From F22 sp963675625 (lineage in GTDB: Bacteria > Bacteroidota > Bacteroidia > Bacteroidales > Bacteroidaceae), in NCBI GenBank assembly GCA_963675625.1, contig OY776497.1:558001-622000 (forward strand): DNA of 64,000 bases, given 5' to 3'. Made by a program: the position numbers and the translations under genes. The first letter of the stretch is position 1; every line of letters starts with the position of its first letter. The notes beneath the pieces were generated by a model. It saw only the letters and a program-made list of their open reading frames with translations. It did no database searches and was not told the DNA's origin. Below are positions 43,812-52,459 of this stretch, piece after piece.

Positions 43812-46800
43812 ATGTTAGATAAAATAATACGATTTTCGTTACAAAACCGTCTCCTTATTCTTATAGCGACAAGTATGCTCGTCATCACTGGGATAGTCAC
43901 TATGAGTAAAATGGATATAGATGTATTTCCCGATTTGACCGCACCCACTGTGGTTGTAATGGCAGATGCCCACAATATGTCACCTGAGGAAACCGAACGC
44001 TTGGTGACTTTTCCTATTGAAACCGCTGTAAATGGAGCGACCAAAGTACGACGAGTACGCAGTTCTTCTCGCCAAGGCTATTCATTTGTTTGGGTCGAAT
44101 TTGAATGGGGTACAGATATATATAAAGCCCGACAAGTTGTAAATGAAAAGCTAGTGACCCTATCGGAAAAACTACCAGAGAATGTCATCCCCGTCCTAGC
44201 TCCACAATCAAGTGTCATGGGGGAAATCCTATTTATTGGTATGCAAGCAGACAGCACCTCCATGATGGAATTGCGCACCCTAGCAGATTGGGTCGTCAAA
44301 CCTACTATTCTAGGAACTGGTGGCGTATCGCAAGTAACCATTATAGGGGGTGATTACAAACAATATCACATGATTGCCCATCCTCTCAAAATGGCGCATT
44401 ATGGGGTGACTATGGCTGATCTTGAGGAAGTGGGTAAAACGTTCAGTGAAAACTCCTCAGGAGGTATCGTGCGTGATTTCAGCCATGAATTTGTAATCAG
44501 AGGTATGGGACGTAGTACCGACTTAGAGGAACTCCAACAAACCGTCATCAAGCAAATCAATGGACATCCTGTTTTCCTAAGAGACGTAGCCACTCTCGCC
44601 ATTGCTCCTGCTCAGAAGATGGGGTATGCCTCCCACAATGCCACCCCAGCAGTCCTGTTGTCTATTTCTAAACAACCTGGCATAAACACCTTGGAAGTAA
44701 CCAAAAAGATTGAAGAGAATTTAACCCAACTCAAGGCATCCTTACCAAAGGATATACACCTCAATACACATATCTTCCGTCAATCTGATTTCATTCAAGG
44801 AGCTGTCAATAATGTGGGTTCCTCGCTGATAGAAGGTGCCATCTTTGTAGTCATTGTCTTGTTTGCCTTCCTCGGAAGTTTACGCACAACAGCCATTTCT
44901 GTATTGGCCATTCCCATCTCCTTATTGGCTACGATTATTGTCTTATACACATTAGGGATTAATATCAACACGATGACACTGGGGGGGATGACCATCGCCA
45001 TTGGTTCCTTGGTTGACGACGCCATTATCGACGTCGAAAATGTGTACAAGCATCTGAAAAGAAATTATCAAAAAGCACCATCCGAACGAGTACCCGTATT
45101 GGACGTTATTTTTAAGGGATCCTCCGAAATACGCTCTTCCATACTCCATGCCACGTTCATTATTATCGTCTCTTTTATTCCATTATTCTTTTTGAGTGGA
45201 CTCGAAGGACGTATGCTGCATCCACTAGGGGTGGCTTATATTGTGTCTTTGTTTATGTCATTACTTACTGCGATGACCGTCACTCCCCTCCTGTGTAGCT
45301 TACTTCTCACAAAAGATAGCTATCTCAAGAAGAAAAGCAATACCGGACGCTTCAGTCAGTGGTTGGCTACACAGTACGCCAATAGTCTGGAGTTGGCACT
45401 GGCCCATAAGAGATGGGTACTGGGAACTACCGGAGGCTTATTTGTACTGGCCATCCTCGTCTATGCAACGATGGGACATAGTTTCCTTCCAGCATTTAAT
45501 GAAGGGCAACTCACGATCAACGCCCTCGCTCAACCAGGTATCTCGCTAGATGAAAGCAATAAACTGGGACAACTGATTGAACAAGAATTATTGTCTGTTC
45601 CTGGTGTTGTAAGTACATCACGACGTACAGGTAGAGGGGAGTTGGATGAACATTCTCAAGCTACTTTTGGTTCAGAGCTGGATGTCACCTTTAAAGACTT
45701 GCCTCATGGGCAGGAAGCATTCATGCACGAAGTACGAGAAAAGCTAGCTGGTATTCCAGGTATAGTCAGCACCGTGGGACAACCCCTCGGACACCGTATC
45801 GACCACATGGTATCGGGCACACGTGCCAATATAGCTATCAAGATCTTTGGTACCGACTTGAGCAAGATGTATCGCCTGGGTATGCATCTTCAAAATGCGA
45901 TAAAGGACATACCTGGACTTGTCGATTTGGCTGTCGAACAACAGATCGAAACTCCCCAACTTCAGATTAGAGCCAACAGACAGCGATTGGCACATTATGG
46001 TATTTCGATGGGTGAGTTTCACGACTTTATTCGTCTAGCCTTTTCTCGCGAGAAGATAGCAGACATCTATGAAGGACAAAGAAAATTTGATTTGATACTC
46101 CGTCTCAATGAGGCCTATACAGGTTCAATAGAGCAGATCAAAACAGCACTTATAGATGGTCCTAATGGCACCAAAATTCCCCTAGAAGAAGTGGCTGAGA
46201 TTGTCTCCACTGGTGGTCCTAATAGCATCTCCAGAGAAAACGTGCAACGTAAACTCGTGGTATCGGCCAATGTGGCTGGTAGAGATGTAACCAGTGTCGT
46301 ACAAGACATCCAGCAACAAGTAAGTAAACAAATCAAACTACCAGAAGGCTATCGCATTGTGTATGGTGGACAGTTTGAAAGTGCCAAGAAGGCTTCCAAT
46401 ATATTGTTGCTGACCTCACTGGGTGCCATCATCGTTATCTTCTTATTGCTATATATTGAGTTTAAGAATATATCCTTGGCAGGTATTATCCTCCTCAACT
46501 TACCCCTTGCATTGATCGGGGGCTTGTTTGCAGTGTACATCAGTTCAGCGATTATCAGTATTCCAGCAATCATTGGTTTCATCACTTTATTTGGCATCGC
46601 TACCCGCAATGGTATCTTGCTGGTTTCCCGCTACCAGTCCCTGCACTCAGACAAGGTGAGTCTTCGAGAGATCGTTATATCTGGTTCCAAAGATAGACTA
46701 AACCCTATTATCATGACCGCCCTAACTTCTGGACTCGCACTGATACCAATGATTATCAATAGCCACAAATCGGGCAACGAGATCCAAAGTCCGATGGCCA

Positions 46801-46895
46801 TCGTAGTACTCGGGGGACTGATTACCTCTACATTATTAAACATGTATGTGATCCCTATCGTATATCATCAATTTGTAAAAGGAAAGAAATCATGA
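43812..46895 (+). CDS. Heavy-metal RND efflux pump (CusA/CzcA family)
   Basis: 1027 residues, the normal length for the heavy-metal RND family, with 12 membrane spans and two large periplasmic loops. Visible: VFPDLTAPTVVVMADAHNMSPEETERLVTFPIETAVNG, GGMTIAIGSLVDDAIIDVENV in TM4 (Asp-Asp and Glu for proton relay), and the repeat half LPLALIGGLFAVY ... ITLFGIATRNGILLVSRY. The TM4 sequence is intermediate between Cus- and Czc-type pumps, so monovalent versus divalent metal cannot be decided. Its stop overlaps the TolC gene start by 4 bp (ATGA). Confidence 0.95.
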   Translation: MLDKIIRFSLQNRLLILIATSMLVITGIVTMSKMDIDVFPDLTAPTVVVMADAHNMSPEETERLVTFPIETAVNGATKVRRVRSSSRQGYSFVWVEFEWGTDIYKARQVVNEKLVTLSEKLPENVIPVLAPQSSVMGEILFIGMQADSTSMMELRTLADWVVKPTILGTGGVSQVTIIGGDYKQYHMIAHPLKMAHYGVTMADLEEVGKTFSENSSGGIVRDFSHEFVIRGMGRSTDLEELQQTVIKQINGHPVFLRDVATLAIAPAQKMGYASHNATPAVLLSISKQPGINTLEVTKKIEENLTQLKASLPKDIHLNTHIFRQSDFIQGAVNNVGSSLIEGAIFVVIVLFAFLGSLRTTAISVLAIPISLLATIIVLYTLGININTMTLGGMTIAIGSLVDDAIIDVENVYKHLKRNYQKAPSERVPVLDVIFKGSSEIRSSILHATFIIIVSFIPLFFLSGLEGRMLHPLGVAYIVSLFMSLLTAMTVTPLLCSLLLTKDSYLKKKSNTGRFSQWLATQYANSLELALAHKRWVLGTTGGLFVLAILVYATMGHSFLPAFNEGQLTINALAQPGISLDESNKLGQLIEQELLSVPGVVSTSRRTGRGELDEHSQATFGSELDVTFKDLPHGQEAFMHEVREKLAGIPGIVSTVGQPLGHRIDHMVSGTRANIAIKIFGTDLSKMYRLGMHLQNAIKDIPGLVDLAVEQQIETPQLQIRANRQRLAHYGISMGEFHDFIRLAFSREKIADIYEGQRKFDLILRLNEAYTGSIEQIKTALIDGPNGTKIPLEEVAEIVSTGGPNSISRENVQRKLVVSANVAGRDVTSVVQDIQQQVSKQIKLPEGYRIVYGGQFESAKKASNILLLTSLGAIIVIFLLLYIEFKNISLAGIILLNLPLALIGGLFAVYISSAIISIPAIIGFITLFGIATRNGILLVSRYQSLHSDKVSLREIVISGSKDRLNPIIMTALTSGLALIPMIINSHKSGNEIQSPMAIVVLGGLITSTLLNMYVIPIVYHQFVKGKKS

Positions 46896-48082
46896 GAATA
46901 AATACACTATATCTGCTAATCCTCTTCTTGGTCACTGGGAGTTTGTCTGTAACAGCTCAAGGCACATTATACCAAGATGTTTTACAGCAAATCAGTGCCA
47001 ACAATCTTCAATTGCGTCAATTGGCACAAGAGAAGAAAGCAACACAAACCTTGAGTAAAACCCAACTGTATCTAGAAAATCCAGAAATGGAGTTTGCTTA
47101 TATGTGGGGGGCTCCATCCACAGAAGGGAAACGTACCAATTTCTCCATCTCACAAAACTTTGACTTCCCTAGCCTGTATGCCTACAAAGGTCAGGTAGCC
47201 AAAGCCAAGCAGATGCAAGCCGTATGGAAATACAAGTGGGCTAGTCAGGACGTCTTGTGGAAAGCCCAATTGGCGTGCATCAAACTGACCTATCTACGAG
47301 CAGTAGAAGATGTGCTCGCTCAGAAAAGACAAGAAGCCGACAAGCTGGTCTTACAATATAAGAAGGCCTATGAACTAGGAGAGGTCAATCGCATCACCCG
47401 CAATAAGGTCGTCCTCTATAAACAAAAGGTCGATCAAGACTATGCGCATATAACTGGTCAAATCAAAGCGGCCGAACTGGCTCTACAAGGACTGAATGGT
47501 GGCGTAGCCATTAGCTGTAACGATAAAGAGTTCACGCCGATACCTCTACCCGTATCCTTCGTAAGCTGGCTAGCTCTGGAGAAAAATCAGATACCTGTAT
47601 TGCGTTATTTGGAAGAAGAACTTGCGGTTACCAAGGCCCAAGTTAAAGTGAGCAAAGCCCGTGCTTTACCTACGTTTAAAGTTGGCTACGCCCAAGAACT
47701 TGTAGATGGCGATGGCTTTAAGGGAGTCACCGTAGGCATGAGTATCCCCCTCTTTGAACATAGGTACCAAACGAAAGCAGCGCGCGAAAAAGCAAAGACA
47801 ATGCAATTGGCCTATCAAGCCAATAAAACGACTTTCTTGTATCAGATACAAGGCTTGTTTGAGGAGGCATCTAGCATGCAAGAAGCTTTGGCTAGTTATC
47901 GCGAAACACTCAGTGGTTATGACCATTTGGGTTTGTTGCGCAAAGGCCTGGAACTGAAAGAGTTGTCTCTACTAGAGTATATCCAAGAAAGTGATTATAT
48001 ATATGATGCCCAGTTGGATTATCTACAAGCTGAGAAGGAGTATATGGAGGCACTATCTGAGTTGTATAGGATAAAGCTGTAA
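46892..48082 (+). CDS. TolC-family outer-membrane efflux channel (CusC/CzcC type)
   Basis: 396 residues with a signal peptide ending VTAQ. Two long helical hairpin halves are visible: QDVLQQISANNLQLRQLAQEKKATQ ... YLENPEMEFAYMWG, and VTKAQVKVSKARALPTFKVGYAQEL ... IPLFEHRYQTKAAREKAK, each followed by a helix carrying ELSLLEYIQ-type segments. It is shorter than E. coli TolC, as usual for the metal-efflux subgroup. Last gene of the operon, followed by a clear terminator. Confidence 0.92.
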   Translation: MRINTLYLLILFLVTGSLSVTAQGTLYQDVLQQISANNLQLRQLAQEKKATQTLSKTQLYLENPEMEFAYMWGAPSTEGKRTNFSISQNFDFPSLYAYKGQVAKAKQMQAVWKYKWASQDVLWKAQLACIKLTYLRAVEDVLAQKRQEADKLVLQYKKAYELGEVNRITRNKVVLYKQKVDQDYAHITGQIKAAELALQGLNGGVAISCNDKEFTPIPLPVSFVSWLALEKNQIPVLRYLEEELAVTKAQVKVSKARALPTFKVGYAQELVDGDGFKGVTVGMSIPLFEHRYQTKAAREKAKTMQLAYQANKTTFLYQIQGLFEEASSMQEALASYRETLSGYDHLGLLRKGLELKELSLLEYIQESDYIYDAQLDYLQAEKEYMEALSELYRIKL

Positions 48083-48097
48083 AAGTCTGTATTAGAA

Positions 48098-48136
48098 GGA
48101 CCGGTCATGTCAATCCATAGTTGACATGACTGGTCC
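48098..48136 (+). terminator. Terminator of the heavy-metal efflux operon
   Basis: GGACCGGTCATGTCAA and TTGACATGACTGGTCC form a 16-bp stem with one G-T pair and a 7-nt loop, 16 bp after the TolC stop. No T run of note follows. Confidence 0.7.
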
Positions 48137-48248
48137 TCAACTATTGAATAGTCCCAGGTGACACATTATGTTGGTGCCAAGTCGTAGGTCGTTGAGCCGA
48201 AAGATGACACAAATCAATAAAGAATCAGAACTGCAATATAAATTATTC

Positions 48249-48279
48249 ATTTCAAAACATAAAATAGTTCTTTTGAAAT
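48249..48279. promoter_or_regulatory. Inverted repeat upstream of the small membrane-protein gene
   Basis: ATTTCAAAA and TTTTGAAAT form a perfect 9-bp inverted repeat with a 13-bp spacer, 53 bp before the ATG at 48332. It could be an operator. Nothing else was recognised in 48137-48331. Confidence 0.35.
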
Positions 48280-48331
48280 TATCGTGGTCATAGACCCAAC
48301 CAATCGAGGAACCAACACTTGTAAAATAAAA

Positions 48332-48799
48332 ATGAACAATCTTATTAAACTTTTAGGAGTAGTATTATATTGTGTATTTGTGACTCATTATGTGGGGCAA
48401 ATATACCCTTCTTTATCCTTCTATTATTACATACTTGAATTTGGTTTATTAATTCACGTATACAAAGTAATAACAAACAACAAATCAAATATAGATGATT
48501 ATATGGGTGTGACGTATGCATACACACTATATCCACAATTAAGAGATGTAGAAAAAAAGCGCCAAGTACTCATCAAAGGATTAGTTTATGTCCAGGAGCC
48601 AGAATCAGATGCGGGCATTTGCGCAGCGCCACCGATACAGGCTGCGCCGAGTGAACCCCATATTTGCGCGCTTCATAACTCGCCGTCGATACCACCGAGC
48701 GCGGACCGTTATGCCCGACAGCCAAGGGCTTGCCTCGCCATTCGGGATGATCTCGCTGCTCCACAGCGGCAAAGAAACAGTCCATATCGATGTGAATGA
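48332..48799 (+). CDS. Small membrane protein fused to antisense-dinB sequence
   Basis: 155 residues as read. The first ~85 residues look like a genuine small membrane protein: MNNLIKLLGVVLYCVFVTHYVG, SFYYYILEFGLLIHVYKVI, then a charged stretch to VEKKRQVLIKGLVYV. From about 48,590 the frame continues through sequence that is the reverse complement of a dinB fragment, giving a Pro/Ala/Arg-rich tail (SEPHICALHNSPSIPPSA) with no protein character. The gene therefore seems to have lost its natural 3' end at a rearrangement breakpoint. Family not recognised. Confidence 0.5.
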   Translation: MNNLIKLLGVVLYCVFVTHYVGQIYPSLSFYYYILEFGLLIHVYKVITNNKSNIDDYMGVTYAYTLYPQLRDVEKKRQVLIKGLVYVQEPESDAGICAAPPIQAAPSEPHICALHNSPSIPPSADRYARQPRACLAIRDDLAAPQRQRNSPYRCE

Positions 48800-48809
48800 T
48801 TTTTCTCAT
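48573..48809 (-). pseudogene. dinB: Truncated dinB: N-terminal fragment of DNA polymerase IV
   Basis: From the ATG at 48809 the frame encodes MRKIIHIDMDCFFAAVEQRD, then WRGKPLAVG, VVSTASYEARKYGV and CPHLILAP, the unmistakable start of a Y-family polymerase IV with the first catalytic Asp pair region (DMDCFFAAVE). Homology stops after about 75 residues; a full protein has about 350. The break lies near 48,590, where AT-rich sequence of another gene begins. Palm residues SxE and the finger/little-finger domains are absent, so it cannot be functional. Confidence 0.85.
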
Positions 48810-48879
48810 TGTGGATAGTGGTTTAGGAAGTACAAAAGTAGGGATAATATTGTGTATATGCAAGAGTGAGATACTACTC

Positions 48880-49779
48880 TTATCTCCCAATCCGTTCACA
48901 CAGCAACCCCTCAATCACCTTCACCTCCTCCAGATGCACCGCCTTCTTGCGATGCCCGAAATAAATCACATTACTTACCGGCACATAGCCCTCCCAGAGC
49001 ACTTGTAATTCCCCACTAGCCAACTGCTCAGCCGCAAGGAAATCAGGCACGATAGCCACGCCCTCTCCATAACACAGACATTTGATAATAGAGCGGAAAT
49101 TCGGCACTACATAATTTGGCTGGAAACTAGGCCGCTGCCCAAAGTTGGCCTGCCAGAAACGCAAGAAATGCTCATTGTCCGTCGACGACCCATACCAATT
49201 ATATTGCGAGAGATGCGCACACACCTCCTTCACACTGTGCGAGTCGATATACTCCAGCATCGCCGCCTTGTCGATAGACTGGCTACCCACCACGATGATA
49301 TGCTCCTCAAAGAGCGGCGTAAACACCAACTCCTTATTCTCCTTCGTGTGCGGCGTCACAATCGCATCCGCATAGCCCTTCTCTAAGTCATCCAGCAACT
49401 TCGGATAGTCCGAGAACCGATTCACCAGATTGCACGGCAGCTGATGAATCAGCGGCTCCATCATCAACTGGAACGTCTCATAACACATCCCCAACGTGAG
49501 CGTAGGACGCTGCGCATCCGCCGTGCGGTGAAACGACTGTTCGATTTCTTCGAGGACGTCGAGATGCGGCGCAATCATATTATACAGCGCCTTCCCCTTC
49601 TCCGTAGGCACCATCCGCTTGTTGACCCTGTCAAACAGCTTATCACCCACATAACTCTCCAGAGAACTCAGGTGCAAGCTAGCCCCAGGCTGAGAGATAA
49701 ATATTCTCTCGGCCGCTGCAGTCAGCGTACCCGTATCATAAATAGCACGAAACGTGCGATACCATTCCAAATTAAGCAT
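48880..49779 (-). CDS. LysR-family transcriptional regulator
   Basis: 299 residues. N-terminal winged HTH (LEWYRTFRAIYDTGTLTAAAERIFISQPGASLHLSSLESYVG) and a C-terminal effector-binding domain (TLTLGMCYETFQLMM ..., AIVTPHTKENKELVFTPLFEEHIIVVG). Divergent from the flavin oxidoreductase at 49921, with overlapping promoters, so it very likely controls that gene and itself. The coding sequence is distinctly GC-rich compared with genes before 48,590 and after 51,100. Confidence 0.93.
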   Translation of the reverse strand: MLNLEWYRTFRAIYDTGTLTAAAERIFISQPGASLHLSSLESYVGDKLFDRVNKRMVPTEKGKALYNMIAPHLDVLEEIEQSFHRTADAQRPTLTLGMCYETFQLMMEPLIHQLPCNLVNRFSDYPKLLDDLEKGYADAIVTPHTKENKELVFTPLFEEHIIVVGSQSIDKAAMLEYIDSHSVKEVCAHLSQYNWYGSSTDNEHFLRFWQANFGQRPSFQPNYVVPNFRSIIKCLCYGEGVAIVPDFLAAEQLASGELQVLWEGYVPVSNVIYFGHRKKAVHLEEVKVIEGLLCERIGR

Positions 49780-49810
49780 AGGCAGTGTCTTTTCTATTAT
49801 TATTCTGATA

Positions 49811-49842
49811 CAAAGGTATGATTTTTCTTATTTGTATGCAAC
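49811..49842 (-). promoter_or_regulatory. Promoter of the LysR gene
   Basis: On the minus strand GTTG (49842-49839), 20 bp, TACCTTTG (49818-49811). Its -33 overlaps the region just after the -33 of the divergent oxidoreductase promoter. Confidence 0.65.
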
Positions 49843-49862
49843 AACTACATTGCGTATCTTTG
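49831..49862 (+). promoter_or_regulatory. Promoter of the flavin oxidoreductase gene
   Basis: TTTG (49831-49834), exactly 20 bp, TATCTTTG (49855-49862), then C: one of the best consensus promoters in the window. Between its two boxes lies the near-palindrome TATGCAA-N8-TTGCGTA (49835-49856), a plausible LysR binding site. Confidence 0.75.
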
Positions 49863-49920
49863 CACCGTGTTTCTAAGAAAGGACTGAAACAGAGTATATA
49901 ACAACTATAAAATAAGGAAA

Positions 49921-51087
49921 ATGGAAACAAAGAAAACAACTACACAGGCGAAGCGTTTGTTTGAGCCTACCCAGGTCAGAAGCATGACCATCAATAACCG
50001 CATTATCCGTGCCGCCCTGTGGCTGAAGCGCGCCGATCCAGAGGGCCACCTCACACAAAGCATCTATGATTACTACGGCGAACTAGCCGCGGGCGGTGTC
50101 GGACTTATTATCACGGGCTACAGCATGGTCGACTCAGCCGACAGACCCAATCCTGGTATGATGGGCATCTACAGCGATGAGTTTATCCCAGAACACCAGC
50201 GATTGGTCGAGTTGGCCCATGAGCAGGGCACACCTATCGCCCTGCAGATGGCCTATGGCGGGTCGCAAACCATGCACCCAGAATACGTGAAGCATCCGCA
50301 GATCGGTCCATCGGCCGTGCAGAATCGCGTCACCAAAGTCATCCCACGCGAGATGACCAAGGAAGATATCCTCTCTGTACAAGAACACTTTGCAGCCGCA
50401 GCCGCACGTGCCCAAGCAGCAGGATACGACGCCATCGAACTACATGCAGCCCACGGATACCTGCTCAGCCAGTTCCTCTCTCCTTTTTGCAACCGTCGTG
50501 AAGACGAATACGGAGGCAGCCTAGAAAACCGTGCCCGCATCCTGTGCGAAACCATCCAAGCCGTCCGCACCCGAGTAGGGGAAGACTTCCCTATCATGGT
50601 GAAGTTCAATCACGACGACTATATGGACGAGGCCGAAGGATTGACCCTGCCCGAAGCCGTGGAGGTCGCCAAGATGCTCGAAGCCGCTGGTGCCGATATG
50701 CTCGAAGTGAGCGGGTGCAACGAGACCTCGGGCAAGGGTGTGGGCCCTGCGCGTACGGGCATCAATAAGCCAGAGAAGCAGTCGTACTACTTGGAGCCAA
50801 CCAAGCTGATTGCGGAGGCGGTGTCTATCCCTGTGATTCTGATGGGGGGCAACCGCGATGCGCAGCGTTTAGAAAGTCTTTTGGAAAGTACTTCTATAGC
50901 CTATTTTGCTGTGGCTCGACCATTGCTTGCTGAGCCTGATTTGCCTAAGAAATGGCAAGCTGATTTGGGGTATAAGCCGATGTGTGTGTCTTGTAATGGG
51001 TGTTATACGAAGGGGGATACACTGGTGCATTGTGTGGTGCAGGCGAGGTTGAAGAGTCAGAAGAAAGAGAAAGCTGGTATGGCGTAA
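49921..51087 (+). CDS. Old-yellow-enzyme family NADH:flavin oxidoreductase
   Basis: 388 residues, FMN-binding TIM barrel. Visible: the N-terminal strand KRLFEPTQVRSMTINNRIIRA, GLIITGYSMV, IALQMAYGGSQT, AAARAQAAGYDAIELHAAHGYLLSQFLSPFCNRRED-YGGS, then NRARIL-ETIQAVR and MVKFNHDDYM; YFAVARPLLAEPDLPKKW near the end. The C-terminus has CVSCNGCY...HCVVQ, like the Fe-S-type tail of the larger members, but the flavodoxin/NADPH extension is absent. It probably reduces enones or other electrophiles. Its 5' two thirds are GC- and C-rich, its last ~300 bp T- and G-rich. Confidence 0.9.
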   Translation: METKKTTTQAKRLFEPTQVRSMTINNRIIRAALWLKRADPEGHLTQSIYDYYGELAAGGVGLIITGYSMVDSADRPNPGMMGIYSDEFIPEHQRLVELAHEQGTPIALQMAYGGSQTMHPEYVKHPQIGPSAVQNRVTKVIPREMTKEDILSVQEHFAAAAARAQAAGYDAIELHAAHGYLLSQFLSPFCNRREDEYGGSLENRARILCETIQAVRTRVGEDFPIMVKFNHDDYMDEAEGLTLPEAVEVAKMLEAAGADMLEVSGCNETSGKGVGPARTGINKPEKQSYYLEPTKLIAEAVSIPVILMGGNRDAQRLESLLESTSIAYFAVARPLLAEPDLPKKWQADLGYKPMCVSCNGCYTKGDTLVHCVVQARLKSQKKEKAGMA

Positions 51088-51120
51088 CTTTTTGAGTTAC
51101 GAATAATTGATTTTAGTTGT

Positions 51121-51155
51121 AGGCCTATCTGATTGCGTGAGCGATTGGCTAGGCC
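51121..51155 (+). terminator. Possible weak terminator after the oxidoreductase
   Basis: GGCCTA and TAGGCC bracket an imperfect stem, followed by GTTTG. It is the only structure seen in the 243-bp gap 51088-51330. Confidence 0.3.
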
Positions 51156-51330
51156 GTTTGTATATAGAGACTATTGAGTCCTTTGATTTTCTGAAATGTA
51201 TTTGTAAAAAAATGATGGCTAGACATGATTATTCAATGTATTTGAGTATTTTTGGTTTGGATTAAATTATTGGCTTATGGATTTAGCTATATGTTTAATC
51301 TGCGCAACAATATAATGGAAAACGATTACT

Positions 51331-52239
51331 ATGAAACAAGATTCAACAGATAAAGACTTTCGAGAAGTTTTACGTGAAGAACTTTTTAAGATTGCGAGCA
51401 TTGAAAGCAAAAAGGGCGATTTTTCAAATAGTATAAGACAATGTGTAGAAACGCATTGTCCAGATTCTTTATTTAGGTATCGACAATATACCGATAATAA
51501 TCTTGATGCTTTTAAGGAAGATAAGATGTATCTAGCTACACCTGCTTCTCAGAATGATCCATATGATAATCTTTACTTTTTTGATGATTTTATGCTGGAT
51601 TTGGTTAGAGGAAATATGGAGTTTATAGAGAATAACCCTAATCATGGACTTGCACAAAACAAAGAACTAATTGATGTTGCTGTAGAATTCCTTCAACATG
51701 CTGTGATTGTTGCTTGTTATACAGATAAATATGATTCTATGCTCATGTGGAGCCATTATGCACAAAATCATGAAGGGTATCTCTTAGAGTATTCTAAAGA
51801 CGATATCGTAAACACTGGAGTTGATTTATTTCCAGTACTTTATTCAAGAGAGAGGTATAATGCCTGTAGAACGATTAATTACATGGTAAGGAACGCTATA
51901 GCTTATTTTCACCCCAATATTCCGCATCTGCAGGAGCTTAGAAAAATAATTGAAAGAAGAAAACCGAGTGAATATGAAAAGATTATTTCAGGTATGGTAA
52001 AATCACCAGATTGGTCTTACGAAAATGAGTGGCGGCATATTCAAATAAATGACATATTGAATACTGCACCGAAGTTTATAGAGGATATTACTCCTATAGC
52101 TATTTATTATGGTAGTAAAATGGCTGATGAAGACAAAGATCAACTACATGAAATAGCTCAGTCTAAAGGTATCAAAGAGTATCAAATGTATGTGGATTTT
52201 GCTTCTTCGGAATTTGCACTAGAAAGGAAAGAGTTGTGA
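51331..52239 (+). CDS. DUF2971 domain protein
   Basis: 302 residues. DUF2971 hallmarks: LFRYRQYTDNNLDAFKEDKMYLATPASQNDPYD near residue 45, VIVACYTDKYDSMLMWSHYAQNHEGYLLEY in the middle, and KSPDWSYENEWRHIQI toward the end. The biochemical role of DUF2971 is unsettled; it occurs often in defence and accessory islands. Its AT-rich composition matches the kinase/receiver genes that face it. Together with those genes it makes a compact accessory module. Confidence 0.82.
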   Translation: MKQDSTDKDFREVLREELFKIASIESKKGDFSNSIRQCVETHCPDSLFRYRQYTDNNLDAFKEDKMYLATPASQNDPYDNLYFFDDFMLDLVRGNMEFIENNPNHGLAQNKELIDVAVEFLQHAVIVACYTDKYDSMLMWSHYAQNHEGYLLEYSKDDIVNTGVDLFPVLYSRERYNACRTINYMVRNAIAYFHPNIPHLQELRKIIERRKPSEYEKIISGMVKSPDWSYENEWRHIQINDILNTAPKFIEDITPIAIYYGSKMADEDKDQLHEIAQSKGIKEYQMYVDFASSEFALERKEL

Positions 52240-52358
52240 TTCTTGTACTTTAAAAATGTCTTACTTTGACCTAATAATCACAGAATGTACATGAAGAAAA
52301 CTATCAGTGCTTCTTGTGTGGACCTAAAGAGGACTTTATTGGAGACTGGTAAAGGACC

Positions 52359-52422
52359 CTGTAAAGCTAACTGTGTCAAATGTTAATCCCAATATTAACA
52401 TTTGACACAGTTAGCTTTACAG
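52359..52422. repeat. Perfect 29-bp-stem palindrome (6-nt loop)
   Basis: The left arm 52359-52387 begins CTGTAAAGCTAACTG and the right arm 52394-52422 is its exact reverse complement; the loop is CCCAAT. It sits between the convergent DUF2971 and response-regulator genes, 119 bp after one and 37 bp before the other stop. It would terminate transcription in both directions, but the stem is much longer than other terminators here, and a 30-bp part recurs at 2651-2680. Confidence 0.9.
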
Positions 52423-52459
52423 TTCTAATTACAGTTTTATAAAAATAGGTTTTACCTAA

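Noticed and set aside
48588..48818. Plus-strand 76-residue frame over the dinB fragment
   Set aside because: It is antisense to conserved polymerase IV codons and Arg/His-rich.
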